NCBI RefSeq assembly: GCF_964275005.1
Contig: NC_092704.1
Location: forward strand, 5,104,048 to 5,168,047
Direction of reading: 5' to 3'
DNA length: 64,000 bases
From: Diadema setosum
Lineage: Eukaryota > Echinodermata > Echinoidea > Diadematoida > Diadematidae
Shown: positions 1 to 11,177 of the stretch, one piece after another
Layout: each line of letters starts with the position of its first letter
How positions within the stretch are numbered: position 1 is the first letter of the stretch
The notes under the pieces: generated by a model
Databases searched by the model: none
What the model was told of the DNA's origin: nothing
Seen by the model: the letters and a program-made list of their open reading frames with translations, nothing else
Position numbers and translations under genes: made by a program

Positions 1-862
1 GTTTTGAAATGAAATATATGTATTCCATATCTTAATTTGTTTGTGTGTAAATGTATCTTTGGTAAATTTGTGAGTATACGCAACTGTAACTGAGTGTGTT
101 TTTTTTTACAATGTGTGATGTACGCTTTACATGTATTTCTGTATTGTCCTTTGTCTTTGCCTTGTGCCTCCTGTTCAATCCAGGAGACAACCTAGGCCTT
201 TCATGTTACATTGTTTATTGATATAATAAAGAATGCTGAACAACATACGATACCGTATATGCCACGCGTACAACCATAGACAGCTACACATGTTGCCTAT
301 ACTATGCTGCAAGTACAAGTTATAGTCACCATAGATTATAAAATTCTTTGTGCAGGATTGCTGGCAAAAAGCATATAGAAATGGCTACATTTTATAGCAA
401 AACCTTCTAGCAGACTATACATGTACCTGTACGGAATTCTCCATGCACGACGTTCACCTCAGCTGAACAAAAAAACATTTTCATGTCAGAATATCAAAGT
501 GTTGATTTTATTAGGCAGATTCTTTGACATAATAATTACATACGTACATGTAATGAATACTGTTCAAACATCAAATTCAAATAGAGTCTTCATAAATGGG
601 TCAGAGTTATTGATTTCATAATCAATCATAAACTCTCACTAGATATAACAACGCTGTCATTATACATGTACACTAGGAAAATTAAATTGATCTGCCACAG
701 CCACAGTACTTTAATGTGGAAATATAAATTGTGTAGTCATGAGTTTTGCAGGCTTAACTGGACAGAAGCCTCATACATTGTATGCCACCACTGGCAAGCT
801 AGAGATTATGTCTGGGCAAATGAACAGCTGTTTTGTGCTGATGGTAGGCTAAACTCCTTTGT
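1..862. other. No recognisable gene; possible poly(A) signal
   Basis: I see no convincing coding sequence here. An AATAAA hexamer at 225-230 on the plus strand follows T-rich sequence and could be the 3' end of a plus-strand transcript beginning outside the window. It could equally be chance in AT-rich DNA. Short reading frames in this stretch have no recognisable motif. Confidence 0.4.
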
Positions 863-866
863 TTTC

Positions 867-1495
867 TCATGTGATCATCAAACCGGCAACAGTGGACCCA
901 TGATTTGTGGTAGATGTTGCAGGTGTACCACACATGTGGAGGCAGCCATGTTCGGGATTGTACACAGACATGTGGCGACTGAGGGACCCACTTTGTGCGA
1001 AGCACTTTGAACAAACTTCGCAGCGGAATGGCTTCTCCCCTGTGTGCACCCTAATATGGTGAATCATATTTTTCTTTAATATTAATTTCCCACACACTTT
1101 GCACAAATCTCTTTTTACAAAAGAGTGCTTGGATCCCTCCCACTCCGGCTCACTCTGGTGTTCATGTGATTTCATCCTCTTCTTTGACACATCAAGAGAG
1201 GTTGTCCTCACTGTCTCACTAAACGAATCTGGGTTAGCCGTATCATATGTGTGCTTGGGACCATGCAGAGACATGTTCATAATTCATGAGAAGCACTTTG
1301 AACAAACTTTACAGCGGAATGGCTTTTTCCCCATGTGCACTCTCATGTGGACCTTCATACGGTGCTCAGATATGGATTTCCCACAAACTTTGCACTGCTG
1401 TTGTTTGCATCTCTTCAATTGGGACTTGCTTTGGTTTTCATATGAATTCATCTGCTTTCTTAACACATCAAGAGAGGTTGAGCTCATAGTCTCAC
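867..1495 (-). pseudogene. Decayed C2H2 zinc-finger modules (two finger pairs)
   Basis: Two zinc-finger pair modules of the type found in the neighbouring 2147-3891 exon are readable in one frame on the minus strand. The upstream pair (about 1284-1487) reads CKVCGKSISEHRMKVH, then CKVCSKCFS, and hits an in-frame TGA at 1284-1286. Several residues of the second finger are missing there, and the frame resumes at once with MSLHGPKH. The downstream pair (about 940-1280) reads [16 protein letters not shown], then [21 protein letters not shown], with the last zinc ligand changed from His to Tyr. A TTAA-flanked MITE sits directly upstream at 1500-1847. I infer that the zinc-finger array once ran on through here and is now a non-functional tail. 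Confidence 0.75.
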
Positions 1496-1499
1496 TTAA

Positions 1500-1847
1500 A
1501 GGGGATGGCTGGTAACTGATCAGTGGGAATCAGTGGGAATGCTGGGAGAGGATTGTTCCAATTCTTGTGGGATTCATTTGAGAGTACATTATATATCTAT
1601 TGCTCTGTTAAAATTATTTGCTTCAGAATGGTCTTATATTCGAGTAATGTACAGTTTAATGTCCCGTCCATGTACAAGCATGCTAACCTGGAAACATTAA
1701 ACTGCACATTACTTGAATATGAGACCATTCTGAAGCAGATACTTTTCACACAACAATAGAATATATAATGTACTCTTAAATGAATCCCACAAAGATGGAA
1801 ACAATCATCCCCCAGCATTCCCACTGATCAGTTACTAGCCATCCCCT
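1500..1847. mobile_element. Kolobok/T2-like MITE inserted in zinc-finger array
   Basis: A 348-bp near-palindrome whose arms start AGGGGATGGCTRGTAACTGATC. It is flanked on both sides by TTAA (1496-1499 and 1848-1851). The arms are about 150 bp and the short loop is near 1665-1695. Across the insertion the flanks reconstitute the zinc-finger linker sequence seen intact around 2440-2460 (ctcacttaacgaat), so the target site is clear. TTAA duplication with TTAAAGG ends is the known signature of Kolobok/T2 elements; piggyBac is the alternative for TTAA targets. It carries no transposase. Confidence 0.85.
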
Positions 1848-1851
1848 TTAA

Positions 1852-2146
1852 CGTATCTGGGTTAGCATTATAATATTTATGCTTGGAACCAAGCAAGTAG
1901 ATACATGTGCCATTTGAGGTTCATATTGCGTGAGAAGCACTTTGAACAAACTTTGCAACGGAATGGTTTTCCCCCATGTGCACCCTCGCGCCGACCTTCA
2001 TATGGTGCTTAAATATGGATTTCCTGCACATTTTGCACTGCTCTCTTACAATGAAATCCTTTGATTTCTTCGACTGGGGCTTGCTTTTACAAGTGTCCAT
2101 GTGATTTCATCCTTTTCTGTGGCACATTAAAAGAGGTTACATGTGC
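1852..2146 (-). pseudogene. Decayed C2H2 zinc-finger module
   Basis: On the minus strand this stretch reads as another finger pair: EQCKMCRKSIFKHHMKV, a linker with [17 protein letters not shown], then a degenerate end. It is not in frame with the upstream 2147-3891 exon, which ends at TGA 2147-2149. A spacer resembling [12 protein letters not shown] lies between them in other frames. The finger linker HTGEKPF has become HMGEKPF and the last His ligand is lost. This looks like a sixth pair of the same array, now outside the reading frame. Together with 867-1495 it suggests that the ancestral array had about eight pairs. Confidence 0.65.
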
Positions 2147-3891
2147 TCATGTTGGTGTCTCACTAAACCAATCCTGGTTAATGTTATCACATGTATCCTT
2201 GGGACCATGCAAAGACATGTGCCGTTTGAGGGAGTCCTTCCTTGCGAAGCACCTTGAACAAACTTTGCAGCAGAATGGCTTCTCCCCCGTGTGCACTCTC
2301 ATGTGGACCCTCATATTGTACTGCAATACGGATCTCCCGCATACTTTGCACTGCTTTTGCTTGGGTTTCTTCAATTGGGGCTTGCTTTGGTCTGCATTTG
2401 AATTCATCCACTTCTTTGACTCATTAAGCAAGCTTGTGATCACAGTCTCACTTAACGAATATGGGATAGCTTTCTCATAATATTTGTGCTTGGGACCAAG
2501 CGAAGACATATGCCGTTTGAGGGACCATCTCTGTGAGAAGCACCTTGAACAAACTTTGCAGCGGAATGGCTTCTCACCCGTGTGCACTCTCATGTGGGCT
2601 TTTATATTGTGCTGAAATATGGATTTCCTGCACACTTTGCATTGCTTTTGCTTGCGCATGCCTCTCTTTGACTGGGGCTTGCTTTGGTCTTCATTTGAAT
2701 TCACCCACTTCTTTGACACATTGAGAGAGCTTGTGCTCATAGTCTCACTAAACGAATCTGGGTTAGCATTATCATATTTGTGCTTGGGACCAAGCAAAGA
2801 CATGTGCCGTTTGAGGGACCCACTATGTGCGAAGCACCTTGAACAGACTTCACATTGGAATGGCTTCTCCCCCGTGTGCACCCTCATGTGGACCCACATA
2901 TAACGCTTTAATACAGATTTCCCACAGACTCTGCACTGCTCTCTGGTACAAAAGTGCTTAGAATCATGCAAAGACATGTGCCGTGTGAGGGAACCTTGCT
3001 GTGAGAAGCACCTTGAACAAACTTTACATTGGAATGGCTTCTCCCCTGTGTGCACCCTCATATGGTCACGCATATTGTTCTTTAATATAAAATTGTCACA
3101 CACTTTGCACTGCTCTCTTAGATATGCGCGATTGTGTCCCTTTAATTGGGGCTTGCTTTGGTGTTTGTATTTCATCCTCTCTTGCGACACATCATGATGG
3201 ATTGCCCTCATAGTCAAACTAAACAAATCTTGGTTACAGGTATCACATGCATGCTTGAGACCGTGTACAGACATATGTCGTTTGAGGTGCCCACTTTGTG
3301 AGAAGCACCTTGAACAAACCTTACATCGGAATGGCTTCTCACCTGTGTGCACCTTCAAGTGGTGATACATATTTTTCTTTGATGTGGATTTCCTGCACAC
3401 TTTGCCCTGTTTTCTTGCAGGAATGTGCTTGGGTCCCTTTGACTTCCGCTTGCCTTGGTGTTTGTGCAATTTCAACCTCTTCTGTGACACATGATGGGGT
3501 TCCCCTAAAGTCTCACTGAAGGAATCTGGGTTGTAGGCTTCACTTGATATATGGTCGGTAAGATTTTTTTCTTGGGGGTCTGCAGCCTGTGTAAGCCTTT
3601 CTCCTCTAAGACCAAGTGCTGGGAAAACCAGCCCCTCCTTATCCTCTGCTGGTACATCTTGCATTGTCGAGGCTGATGGGGCTGCATTAGTCTTCTCACT
3701 GTCCACTGATGGTGTGTCATTCATCATCCCTGCAATTGCCAGGCACTTTGCATTATTTGCAACACGTGCAGAGTTGCAATGTTGGTCGGATCCTGCTTCA
3801 TAAAGGTCTCTCTGGATCTCATTTTGATTAAGAGTGCTTGTCCGCAACACAGAATCCTCATCATCATTCAGAACAAGGTTCTTTGTTTCAC
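2147..3891 (-). CDS. C2H2 zinc-finger protein, terminal coding exon (580 aa)
   Basis: Probably a nuclear DNA-binding regulator; its target is unknown. The reading frame extends upstream to 4000, but the real exon likely starts at 3891, just after a good acceptor (T-rich tract ending TTTCAACAG). It then reads [10 protein letters not shown], so the intron phase is 1. About 160 residues of acidic, low-complexity sequence precede five finger pairs. Each pair has a first finger of the form C-x2-C-x11-H-x3-H, the linker TGEKPF, and a second finger C-x2-C-x12-H-x3-H, with spacers of about 20 to 50 residues between pairs. The first finger of pair 1 lacks its first Cys (GKVC). Pairs 3 and 4 lack the last His (HMSLLG, HMSSLG). 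It is paralogous to 16406-18462, with the same N-terminal domain. The 5' exon is not seen nearby. Confidence 0.85.
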
Positions 3892-4615
3892 CTGTTGAAA
3901 TAAAGAAATGACATGAAACTACGCAGTTTGTATTGCATATCAAGCAACAATGGTCCCTCCCTAATACCATAATCAGTGTTATTACATTCATGATTTTCAT
4001 CTTTTAAGAAAGAAAGATTTCTAAATACAAGAATGAATTGCATGATCTGACATATCATCAGGAAAAGGCAGTAGAACAACCAAATATTGTGTGCATCAAC
4101 ATTCTTTGTGCAGCATTGTGTGGAAAACCTCATACTTATTAGACCCACGTACTACAAAACCAACAAAAAGTTGTCAGACATAAATTAGTTGAGAGCAAAT
4201 TCTGAAAGAGGGCAAGTCAAAGATAATTACATGTTGTATATGGGACATTTCAGAGGCCTTTGTGGCCTGAAAAATGGTGTAAATGGCGCCTGATTATACT
4301 AGACTTCATCATGGCGATTGTTATCTATGAGAAGTATACATAATCATGTAAAAAAAAAAAAAAAGAAAAATGAAAAAATTAAGTTGACAGGCATACTCTA
4401 GAAAAGAAAATATCTGCCGTAACGGACGAGACCAGAAAAAAAAATGTTTTGAAACTTTTTTTTTTTTACCCTGAAAAGTCTCTAAAATTGTTTTATTCTG
4501 CAACTTCTTTCTCAGTATTATAAAAGTCACAACACTCACGACTATCAGAGGTATACAATGTAAGTTCAAGTCTAATGTCATGAGGCAAACAGCTCCAATT
4601 ACGTATTCTCATTAA
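3892..4615. other. Intron or upstream region of zinc-finger gene
   Basis: Directly upstream (minus strand) of the 3891 acceptor. The sequence just above the acceptor resembles the matching region above 18462 (GACATGAAA, then a locus-specific tail), so the duplication unit includes some intron. The rest is AT-rich with A/T homopolymers near 4350 and 4460. I see no additional exon. Confidence 0.5.
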
Positions 4616-4852
4616 AGGGGATGGCTAGTAACTGATCAGAGGGAATAAGTAGGAATGCTAGGGGATGACCGTTCCAATCCTTGTGGGATTCATTTCAGAT
4701 ACACTATATCTATTGTTGTGTAAAAATCATTGCTTCATGTTGGTCTCATATTCAAGTAATGTACACTTCAATGTTTCTAAGTTAGCATGACTGTACAGTG
4801 TTGGGTCATTAACGATTACCCCCAACACTGTACAGTCATGCTAATTTGGAAT
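4616..4852. mobile_element. Kolobok/T2-like MITE, truncated copy
   Basis: It begins after TTAA (4612-4615) with AGGGGATGGCTAGTAACTG, the same end as the 1500-1847 element, and shares its left arm to about 4790. The centre is a different palindrome around 4785-4843 (GCATGACTGTACAGTGTTGG and its complement). The right arm is missing, so this is a partial copy or a deletion derivative. Confidence 0.75.
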
Positions 4853-4921
4853 CATAAGATCTTGCACAGGACAGAGTAGGTACCCATGTCGTGTGCCGTA
4901 TCGTATCCCAAGCACAATCAA

Positions 4922-5216
4922 TGTAACTTATAGGTCCATCTTCATAGACATGCACATTGAGTGAATGCAGCAAGAGAATCCATCATACAGTTGGAGTTTG
5001 AGGAAAATTGAGCAATCCGTTCAGAACATACTTGTATGATTTTTTAATTTTCTGCTCAGTCACTGCAGAATGAAAAGACTAACTGCAGCTTGTGATGTCA
5101 CATGTGTAGAATGATAATAAAAAAAATATATATATATATAGACAATTTTACGTATTTCCACTTTTTTTGCATGATAAAAGAACACTTGACTTGCCTCTGC
5201 CAGAAGGTAGGGGGAA
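4922..5216. mobile_element. Half of a palindromic MITE overlapping a zinc-finger 3' end
   Basis: This matches the left half of the palindromic element at 43530-44106. Shared blocks include TCATAGACAT, GAATGCAGCAA, TTTGAGGAAAAT, CAATCCGTTCA, CTTGTGATGTCACATG and the stretch ending in ACACTTGACTT. Similarity runs to about 5216 and then stops abruptly inside the zinc-finger reading frame. The inverted half is absent. Confidence 0.75.
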
Positions 5217-5932
5217 TGATATTAGGCATGATTCGGCATCCGCTTCTTCATTGTGGATGAGCATGTGTTTCTTGAGTCTATAAGGTGTTCCACATGACTT
5301 CCGGCAAATGAGGCAGATGGAGGGTTTTGGAAACTGCTCTAGCACACCATTCTGTCCTTCACCTTGTCTAGGAGCGTGTACATAATCATGTTTGAGAACT
5401 TGGCTCTTCCTGTGTGTTTCCAGATTCCAGCCATGTGGGAAGCACCTGGAACTGCACTCACACTTCGACATATTTCTCCAGGCAAGGGTTTCTTGCGAGT
5501 GCAGTTTCTTGTGCTTGTTAAGATTCCATTCGTTGACGCACATTTCATACTTGTAAATGGATTGCCCAAAATGTAGTTGTACTTCTTCAGGATGCACTAT
5601 TCTCGCATGCTTGTTCAGGCCCAACTTTGTCCAGAAGTCTTTTGAACACCACTTGCACTGCCATATTTTTCGCCCCTCATGTAGCTGCATGTGTCTTGCA
5701 AGATTGGCAAAACGGCCTCCACAAATACGACACTCTTCACCACGGATCAAAGGCACATTCCCATGAGACCAAGAGTTGCATTCCACTGAAGTGTCTGTTC
5801 TGGCACACATACTCAGGACCTTGGCCAGTGGTCTAAGTTTCCCAGGTCCAGACTGTGTCTGACTGGATGCCTCTGATGCCAAACTTTTCTCATCATCAGC
5901 TCCACATTGGACTCTGGTGTCCAGGGCATCAT
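5148..5932 (-). CDS. C2H2 zinc-finger protein, terminal coding exon (260 aa)
   Basis: A likely nuclear nucleic-acid-binding protein. The frame is open to 5972, but an acceptor (CTTTGAAATAG) puts the exon start at 5932, reading two bases and then DALDTRVQCG. This is the same phase as the other zinc-finger exons here. About 75 residues of Ser/Gln-rich sequence precede the fingers. The fingers are ECRICGGRFANLARHMQLH (short spacing, 10 residues between Cys and His), CKWCSKDFWTKLGLNKHARIVH, degenerate ones around YEMCVNEWNLNKHKKLH and CECSSRCFPHGWNLETH, and CLICRKSCGTPYRLKKHMLIH. Finger types differ from those of the 2147-3891 protein, so this is a separate family. The last 25 or so residues (from about LISFPLPS) are encoded by a MITE fragment. 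Confidence 0.7.
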
Positions 5933-6295
5933 CTATTTCAAAGGAGTTAATTATAGACAACAAAAGAGACAATTATAGACAACATTTGTCACAAATATCA
6001 CACAAAGTGTCGCTACATGAAAAGTTTTTGAATGCGTTATCTAATTTTTTTTTCTCGTTGCGCTGTGGGTGGACTGACCTAATATCACGCACACGTTTCT
6101 TGCAAAAAAGAAAATCGAATGATTATGTTTAATAATTCAGTAGGAACATTGGCAGGCATTTCTGTGTCTTACCGTGTGATTTAGAAGAAAACACGGAAGG
6201 AACGGTTCTCTGCAAAACTGGAAATGACGTGGATAGCGTGAATTCGGTTTTCAATGTTTCGTTTGTCGCATGTTTGAAAGCGGTAATTTAGTCAA
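5933..6295. other. No recognisable feature
   Basis: The upstream side of the 5932 acceptor. It contains a local direct repeat (AATTATAGACAACA, near 5948 and 5970) and T-rich sequence. I see no exon or transposon end. Confidence 0.4.
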
Positions 6296-6515
6296 GAAAA
6301 GGAACCTCGTTATATCCGATCAAATTGCTGTTTTTCTTTATCATGATTTACCGAAATTGTCCTCATTATAACCGGAATCTCGTTATAACCGAACTCGTCA
6401 TAACCGATTCGTTCTGCAATAGGTTTACACGTAAAGGAAAAACGGGACCGACGCGATCACCTCGTTATAAGCGGTTCCTCGTTATAACTGAACTCGTTAT
6501 AACGGGGTTTCACTG
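6296..6515. mobile_element. pogo/Tigger-like MITE (CGTTATAAC family)
   Basis: Repeated CGTTATAACCGA motifs in both orientations and a right end CGTTATAACGGGGTTTCACTG followed by TA (6516-6517). The left end is degenerate. It belongs to the same broad family as 8683-10630 and 19829-20015, whose ends start CAGTG and are flanked by TA. Confidence 0.6.
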
Positions 6516-6523
6516 TAATTATG

Positions 6524-7440
6524 TATGTATTGATAGGTAATGATTGCCTTGGAATTTAAGGGTCAAAGGTTAAAGACAAATGTTTATTAATTTACTGTTT
6601 TTTCCATATGCTTGTGGAATACCAGTATTTTCAGAAGTTTAGTGTGTATTTATATTACCTTTATTTGGGTAATGACATCAAAGGTTTAAGGTTAAAGGCT
6701 TAGTGAAAATGTATTTTATATATATATATATATGACTATGTATTTCGGAAATGGTTCAAGGTACATTCATGCAACTTAGTGAACATACCTGTACTGATTG
6801 GCAATGATTGTTTGAAATTTTAGGGTTAAAGGTGAAGGTTAAACGTAAATTTTTTCTTCTTTGTTTCTCCCATGTTTGTGCAATGCTGGAGGGTATATAT
6901 TTTGAAGCTTGTTGTGTATTTATATTACTTAATGTTTTTTTTTTTTTCTCGGGGAAGGGGGCTTGAGGTCAAAGGTCAAACGTCAAGTGAAAATATTTTT
7001 TTTTTTTTGTATCTGGGAAATGGTTTAAGGAACTTTCATGGAAAGGAACTTTCATGGCACTAAGTGAGTATGTATGTATTGATGGGCAGAAATTGTTTTG
7101 GAAATATTAGGGTTAAAGGTCAAACATAAAGTGAAATGTTATAATTTCATTTTTTTCCCCTCATACCTGGAAATGGTTTAAGGTACAATAAACATTCATG
7201 GAACTTAATGAATACTTAATGTACTGATTGGCAGTGATTGTTTGAAATTTTAGGGTTAAAGATGAAGGTCAAATGTACATTTTTCCTTCTTTGTTTTTTT
7301 TTTCCATGTTTGTGCAATGCTGGGGGTATATTTTGAAGCTTGGTGTGTATTTGTATTACTGAATATTTTTTTTTTCCCGGGGGGGGGGGGGGGGGGGAGC
7401 ATGAGGTCCAAGGTCAAACGTCAAGTGAAAATAATTTTTT
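6524..7440. repeat. Tandem repeat, about 425-bp period
   Basis: Long units start near GTATGTATTGATAGG and CTGATTGGCAGTGATTGTTTG and contain GGGTTAAAGGTCAAACG and GTGCAATGCTGG blocks. The clearest pair begins at about 6791 and 7216. Half-unit similarity occurs at 6524 and 7070. The strongly purine-biased GGTCAAAGGTCAA phrase resembles that of the repeat at 63340-63960. Poly-T and poly-G runs interrupt it, and it does not code. Confidence 0.65.
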
Positions 7441-7447
7441 TTATATA

Positions 7448-7587
7448 TATCGTTGCAATTTGTTGCAAATTTTGAAAACATTCTCATTCCTTATCCCAAT
7501 CACTATAAATTCTGAAACTCTGTACTCAGTTTGATAAATTTATAGTTGTTCAAATGTAAAAGTCTGAAAATCATCCGGAGGTCCCCT
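7448..7587. mobile_element. Right end of a TTAA MITE (same family as 10084-10542)
   Basis: It shares TTGCAATTTGTT, GAAAACATTCT, CTGAAACTCTGTAC and the terminal AAAATCATCCGGAGGTC with the right third of the 10084-10542 element, and ends in TTAA (7588-7591). The left two thirds are missing. Confidence 0.7.
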
Positions 7588-8364
7588 TTAAACGAATCTG
7601 GGTTAGCATTACTGCATGGCTCCAATCATGGGTACCAAAACTGTAACATATGGGGTCAAAAATGAAGTTCTTGAAATGAAACTGATTCTCACCTTACAAT
7701 CTTCCTTACTATGTACTATATACACCCTGTATTACTCAAACACCAATATTAAGAGCTATTCCATGAGCAGTGCACATGTAATCAAATATCAAAACATCAA
7801 GTGTCTTTTGTTCATAACTCCATGTCCATTTCCTTTTTTTTTTTTTGATTCATTTATGGAAGCAGTTTCAGAAAAACTTCAGTGATATATTAGTTGATAA
7901 TTGCTATGACTATCATCATATACCAGAAATTCAGGGATTTGCATCTTCACCAAAGCATAGTGATTGAATCCATTATGGACAACTTAGTTATGAAGATAAG
8001 ATTTTGTGACCTGTGCTGAAGAAATTTACCAACCATCCCTGAATTGATGTCATATCCCCATCAACAACATGTCAACAAACAAAGGAAGTGGAGTGAACCA
8101 ACATATAGCACAACTAAAGTTGTAATCACTCGTATTCTTTTTCACTGCAAGATTTGCTGTTGTCAAAAAAAGAAGATTTTAATAACTTTAGAACACTACT
8201 GATGGTTAGTTTAAAGAAACAGATTACTCTTATGCATCAAAACTTACAAGAAACTTGTTAAGACTAAAAAAAATAATGACTTAAAATCAAATTGATTTTA
8301 CAAGATTCATTTCAAGATAAATGTTTTAATCTTATGAAGTTGCCATTTTGTTCATAACTGTTGG
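7588..8364. other. No gene; short zinc-finger linker remnant at its start
   Basis: The first 25 bases (AACGAATCTGGGTTAGCATTA) match the zinc-finger linker sequence seen at 2753-2773, so the MITE before it sat in another decayed zinc-finger module. The rest is AT-rich with no supported coding sequence. Confidence 0.5.
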
Positions 8365-8750
8365 ATGCAGGAGATAATAAACGGAAAGATGTTAACTCCG
8401 CAAATGCCATGGGTCGTCAGCAGCACACCAGGGATCACCAGTGTTTCGGCCATTTCAGTGCTGTACACCTCTCCCTGGCTGGCCGGTGCTGCGTCGGGAT
8501 CCCCTTGACAGCACCCCCATGGCATTTCAAAGATAAAAAACAAACCAAAACAAAGCAAAACATCAAAATACAAGACAAAAAAAAAAGGAAAACGCTTGGC
8601 ATCAATCACCTCTCCTCACTCCAGAAACACTCAAGCTCTCTACACCCCCCTATTCCCACCACCCCCCAAGCCTTCCCTACTACAGTGCACTCCCGTTATA
8701 ATGAAATGCTCGGGACTGGCAGTTTTCTTTTGTTATAACGAAATTTCGTT

Positions 8751-9950
8751 ATAACCGAACAAATACAATAGATAGCGAAAACAAGGAAACCACGTATATA
8801 TATCATATTCTGCTTGCTGAATACTCATCATACACTGCAAAGCTATGTGAAATGTGATGGGATAACTGCATTACAATAATAAACGCAAGTTCCCCTCAGA
8901 AACTGTGCGTGACACAAGGAGCGAACACACAGTGGTGTGAAGCGTTCACCCATGCAGAGACGCTATAAATGCTTGTTCCGATACGTATTTTCGAAACCGA
9001 ACCGAATAACCGAACAAATACGATATATAGCGAAAACAAGGAAACCACGTATATATATCATATTCTGCTTGCTGAATACTCATCATATACTGCAAAGCTA
9101 TGTGAAATGTGATGGGATAACTGCATTACAATAATAAATGCAAGTTCCCCTCAGAAACTGTGCGTGACACAAGGAGCGAACACACAGTGGTGTGAAGCGT
9201 TCACCCATGCAGAGACGCTATAAATGCTTGTTCCGATACGTATTTTCGAAACCGAACCGAATAACCGAACAAATACGATATATAGCGAAAACAAGGAAAC
9301 CACGTATATATATCATATTCTGCTTGCTGAATACTCATCATACACTGCAAAGCTATGTGAAATGTGATGGGATAACTGTATAGACCAGTTCGTAATTCCA
9401 CTTTGCGCATGAGCAGAAAAAGGTCATTTATACCAACAGGCATTTTGGTTTATTAATTCACTGAGATAAGCATCTGTGATGTGATGATTATTCATGAGAT
9501 CCTTATCTAAATAGTGCTTGACAGCATATCCACCTGACAGCAAACCTGGTATTTGGCAACATCAAAAGAAAAAGGTTGTTATTGCATTCAATACGAAACA
9601 ATGAATTAGATGCCTGCTAAAGTGTCAACTGACGGACTATTCTGGTCACCTGGTCTAAACTCAAGTTCATAATTTGTTTGAACACGAATTCCATAAATTG
9701 TTATGTCGGGTAAGCTTATGCATTATACCGCTTTGAAAACGAGTGAAGTGCCTAACCAACTGAGAAAAAGGAAAGGTCATTTGTACCAAGGTGTACATGA
9801 GCTAATTACGAACTGGCTTATTACAATAATAAACGCAAGTTCCCCTCAGAAACTGTGCGTGACACAAGGAGCAAACACACAGTGGTGTGAAGCGTTCACC
9901 CATGCAGAGACGCTATAAATGCTTGTTCCGATACGTATTTTCGAAAGCAA
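8751..9950. repeat. Three 255-bp tandem units, third one split by a MITE
   Basis: The phrase ATAACCGAAC recurs at 8751, 9006 and 9261, exactly 255 bp apart. Units are nearly identical, which produces the duplicate reading frames at 8937 and 9192. The third unit is interrupted at 9380 by the 440-bp MITE and resumes at about 9821 (TTACAATAATAAACGCAAG). I see no reason to regard the repeated 65-residue frame as a gene. Confidence 0.85.
9381..9820. mobile_element. 440-bp TA-flanked MITE (copy 1)
   Basis: Ends GACCAGTTCGTAATT and (inverted) AGCCAGTTCGTAATT, flanked by TA. An inverted copy of exactly the same length lies at 59728-60167. It has no coding capacity. TA targets point to the Tc1/mariner superfamily, though the ends do not identify a family. 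It is inserted in the third 255-bp tandem unit, so it is younger than that amplification. Confidence 0.85.
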
Positions 9951-10083
9951 TTCGCATTTTGTTATAAAGGAGCACATTTCTTTTGTTTTTCTTTGTCTGT
10001 GGCGCTCGGAAAAGACTTCGTTATAACGGAAATTTCGCTATAACCGTGTTCATTATAAGCGAATTTTATACCATAGACTTTAA

Positions 10084-10542
10084 AGGGGCATTCCGGACGA
10101 TTTTCATAATTTCACATCATGTAGTACATAAATCAACAGCTTCATGTATAGATTTGTAGAATTTATTGTGGTTCTTGAGCGGAGAAACAGTACTTTCAAA
10201 AACCTTAAACAAATTACACTGAACAAAGATGATTACATAGGAGCCTCACATATCTCAGAAATGTAGCAGTGTCATTCCATTACAATACCGCATGCTTGCA
10301 AGCTCACCTGTGTGTAATCTATGCATGCCTTCTTCTTTTGTGCTGCTTCCTTGAGCCACATCTCATGCATTCTTATGGTGAGGCTGCCATGTCATCATCC
10401 TTGTTCATTGCAATTTGTTATAAACTTCGAAAACATTCTTATTTTTCATCCCAATCATTATAAATCCTGAAACTCTGTACCCAGTATAACTAATTTATAT
10501 ATGTTCAAATGTAAAAATTTGAAAATCATCCGGAGGTCTCCT
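10084..10542. mobile_element. Kolobok/T2-like MITE, 459 bp
   Basis: TTAA on both sides (10080-10083 and 10543-10546) and imperfect terminal inverted repeats AGGGGCATTCCGGACGATTTTC versus AGGAGACCTCCGGATGATTTTC. The interior is non-coding. A partial relative lies at 7448-7587. Confidence 0.85.
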
Positions 10543-10631
10543 TTAATGGTGATAATTTTGGGACCAGAAGATTTACTTCGTTATAACGAAATTTCGTTAT
10601 AACCGTGTTCGTTGTAACGGGAGTGCACTGT

Positions 10632-10990
10632 ATCCATGCAGATCCTGTCTCTGCTACCCCACAAATTCTCCTGATCCACCCTTCCCCTTCCCTACTACCT
10701 ATTCCCATCCTTCTGACCCACCTCCTTACCGATCGTCCAGCATATCCCCTGCACCCCACCTCCACAGTATGCACCTCTGCTCTCCACCCCCTTTTCTCAC
10801 ACTCCTCCCTCAACTCAGCATACCTGTCCAACTTTCTTTCCCTTGCCTCATCAATCCTTGTCTCCCAAGGCACAGTTAACTCCACCATTGCTAACCTGTG
10901 CACAGATCTAGCCACCAGCACCATGTCCGGCCGAAGGGCAGTTACTACTACCTCCTCTGGCACTGTACGGTTTCCCTCATCCACCCGCAT
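10632..10990 (-). pseudogene. LINE restriction-like endonuclease domain
   Basis: The C-terminal part of the R2-type LINE. The frame reads RPDMVLV, eleven residues or so, then VELTVPWE, then a basic helix (EARERKLDRYAELREE) and VEVGCRGYAGRSVRRW. The RPD...ELTVPW pattern is that of the PD-(D/E)xK nuclease known in HERO/NeSL/R2-type elements, with Asp and Glu as expected metal ligands. It is interrupted at 10631 by the pogo-like element; the 3' end of the LINE resumes at 8680. The frame is shifted relative to the CCHC piece at 11178-11396. Confidence 0.75.
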
Positions 10991-11177
10991 CTCCCAATCA
11001 TCCCCCGCTGCTAAGATCCCCCCCCCCCACCATCATCCCTCTGAACCTTCCTTTTCCCACTGCATCTCACCCCCTCCTTCACAAAACGGATTCCCCTCAC
11101 CCTAGGAGGCCCATTCTTCTTCCTTGCCTCCACTGCCACCCTTGCCACCTCCATCTCCTTCAACACCTGTTGTGCCT

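Larger units (their letters stand above)
8683..10630. mobile_element. pogo/Tigger-like non-autonomous composite
   Basis: Ends CAGTGCACTCCCGTTATAA (left) and the inverse of CAGTGCACTCCCGTTACAAC (right), each flanked by TA (8681-8682 and 10631-10632). Inside each end lie GTTATAACGAAATTTCG blocks. The interior contains three 255-bp tandem units, a 440-bp TA-flanked MITE (9381-9820) and a 459-bp TTAA-flanked MITE (10084-10542). There is no transposase. It is inserted in the 3' part of the R2-type LINE. Confidence 0.85.

Noticed and set aside
8937-9383. Duplicate 63-65 residue proteins beginning MKRSPMQRRYKC
   Set aside because: They arise from identical 255-bp tandem units within a non-coding element. 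Duplication of DNA, not of a gene.
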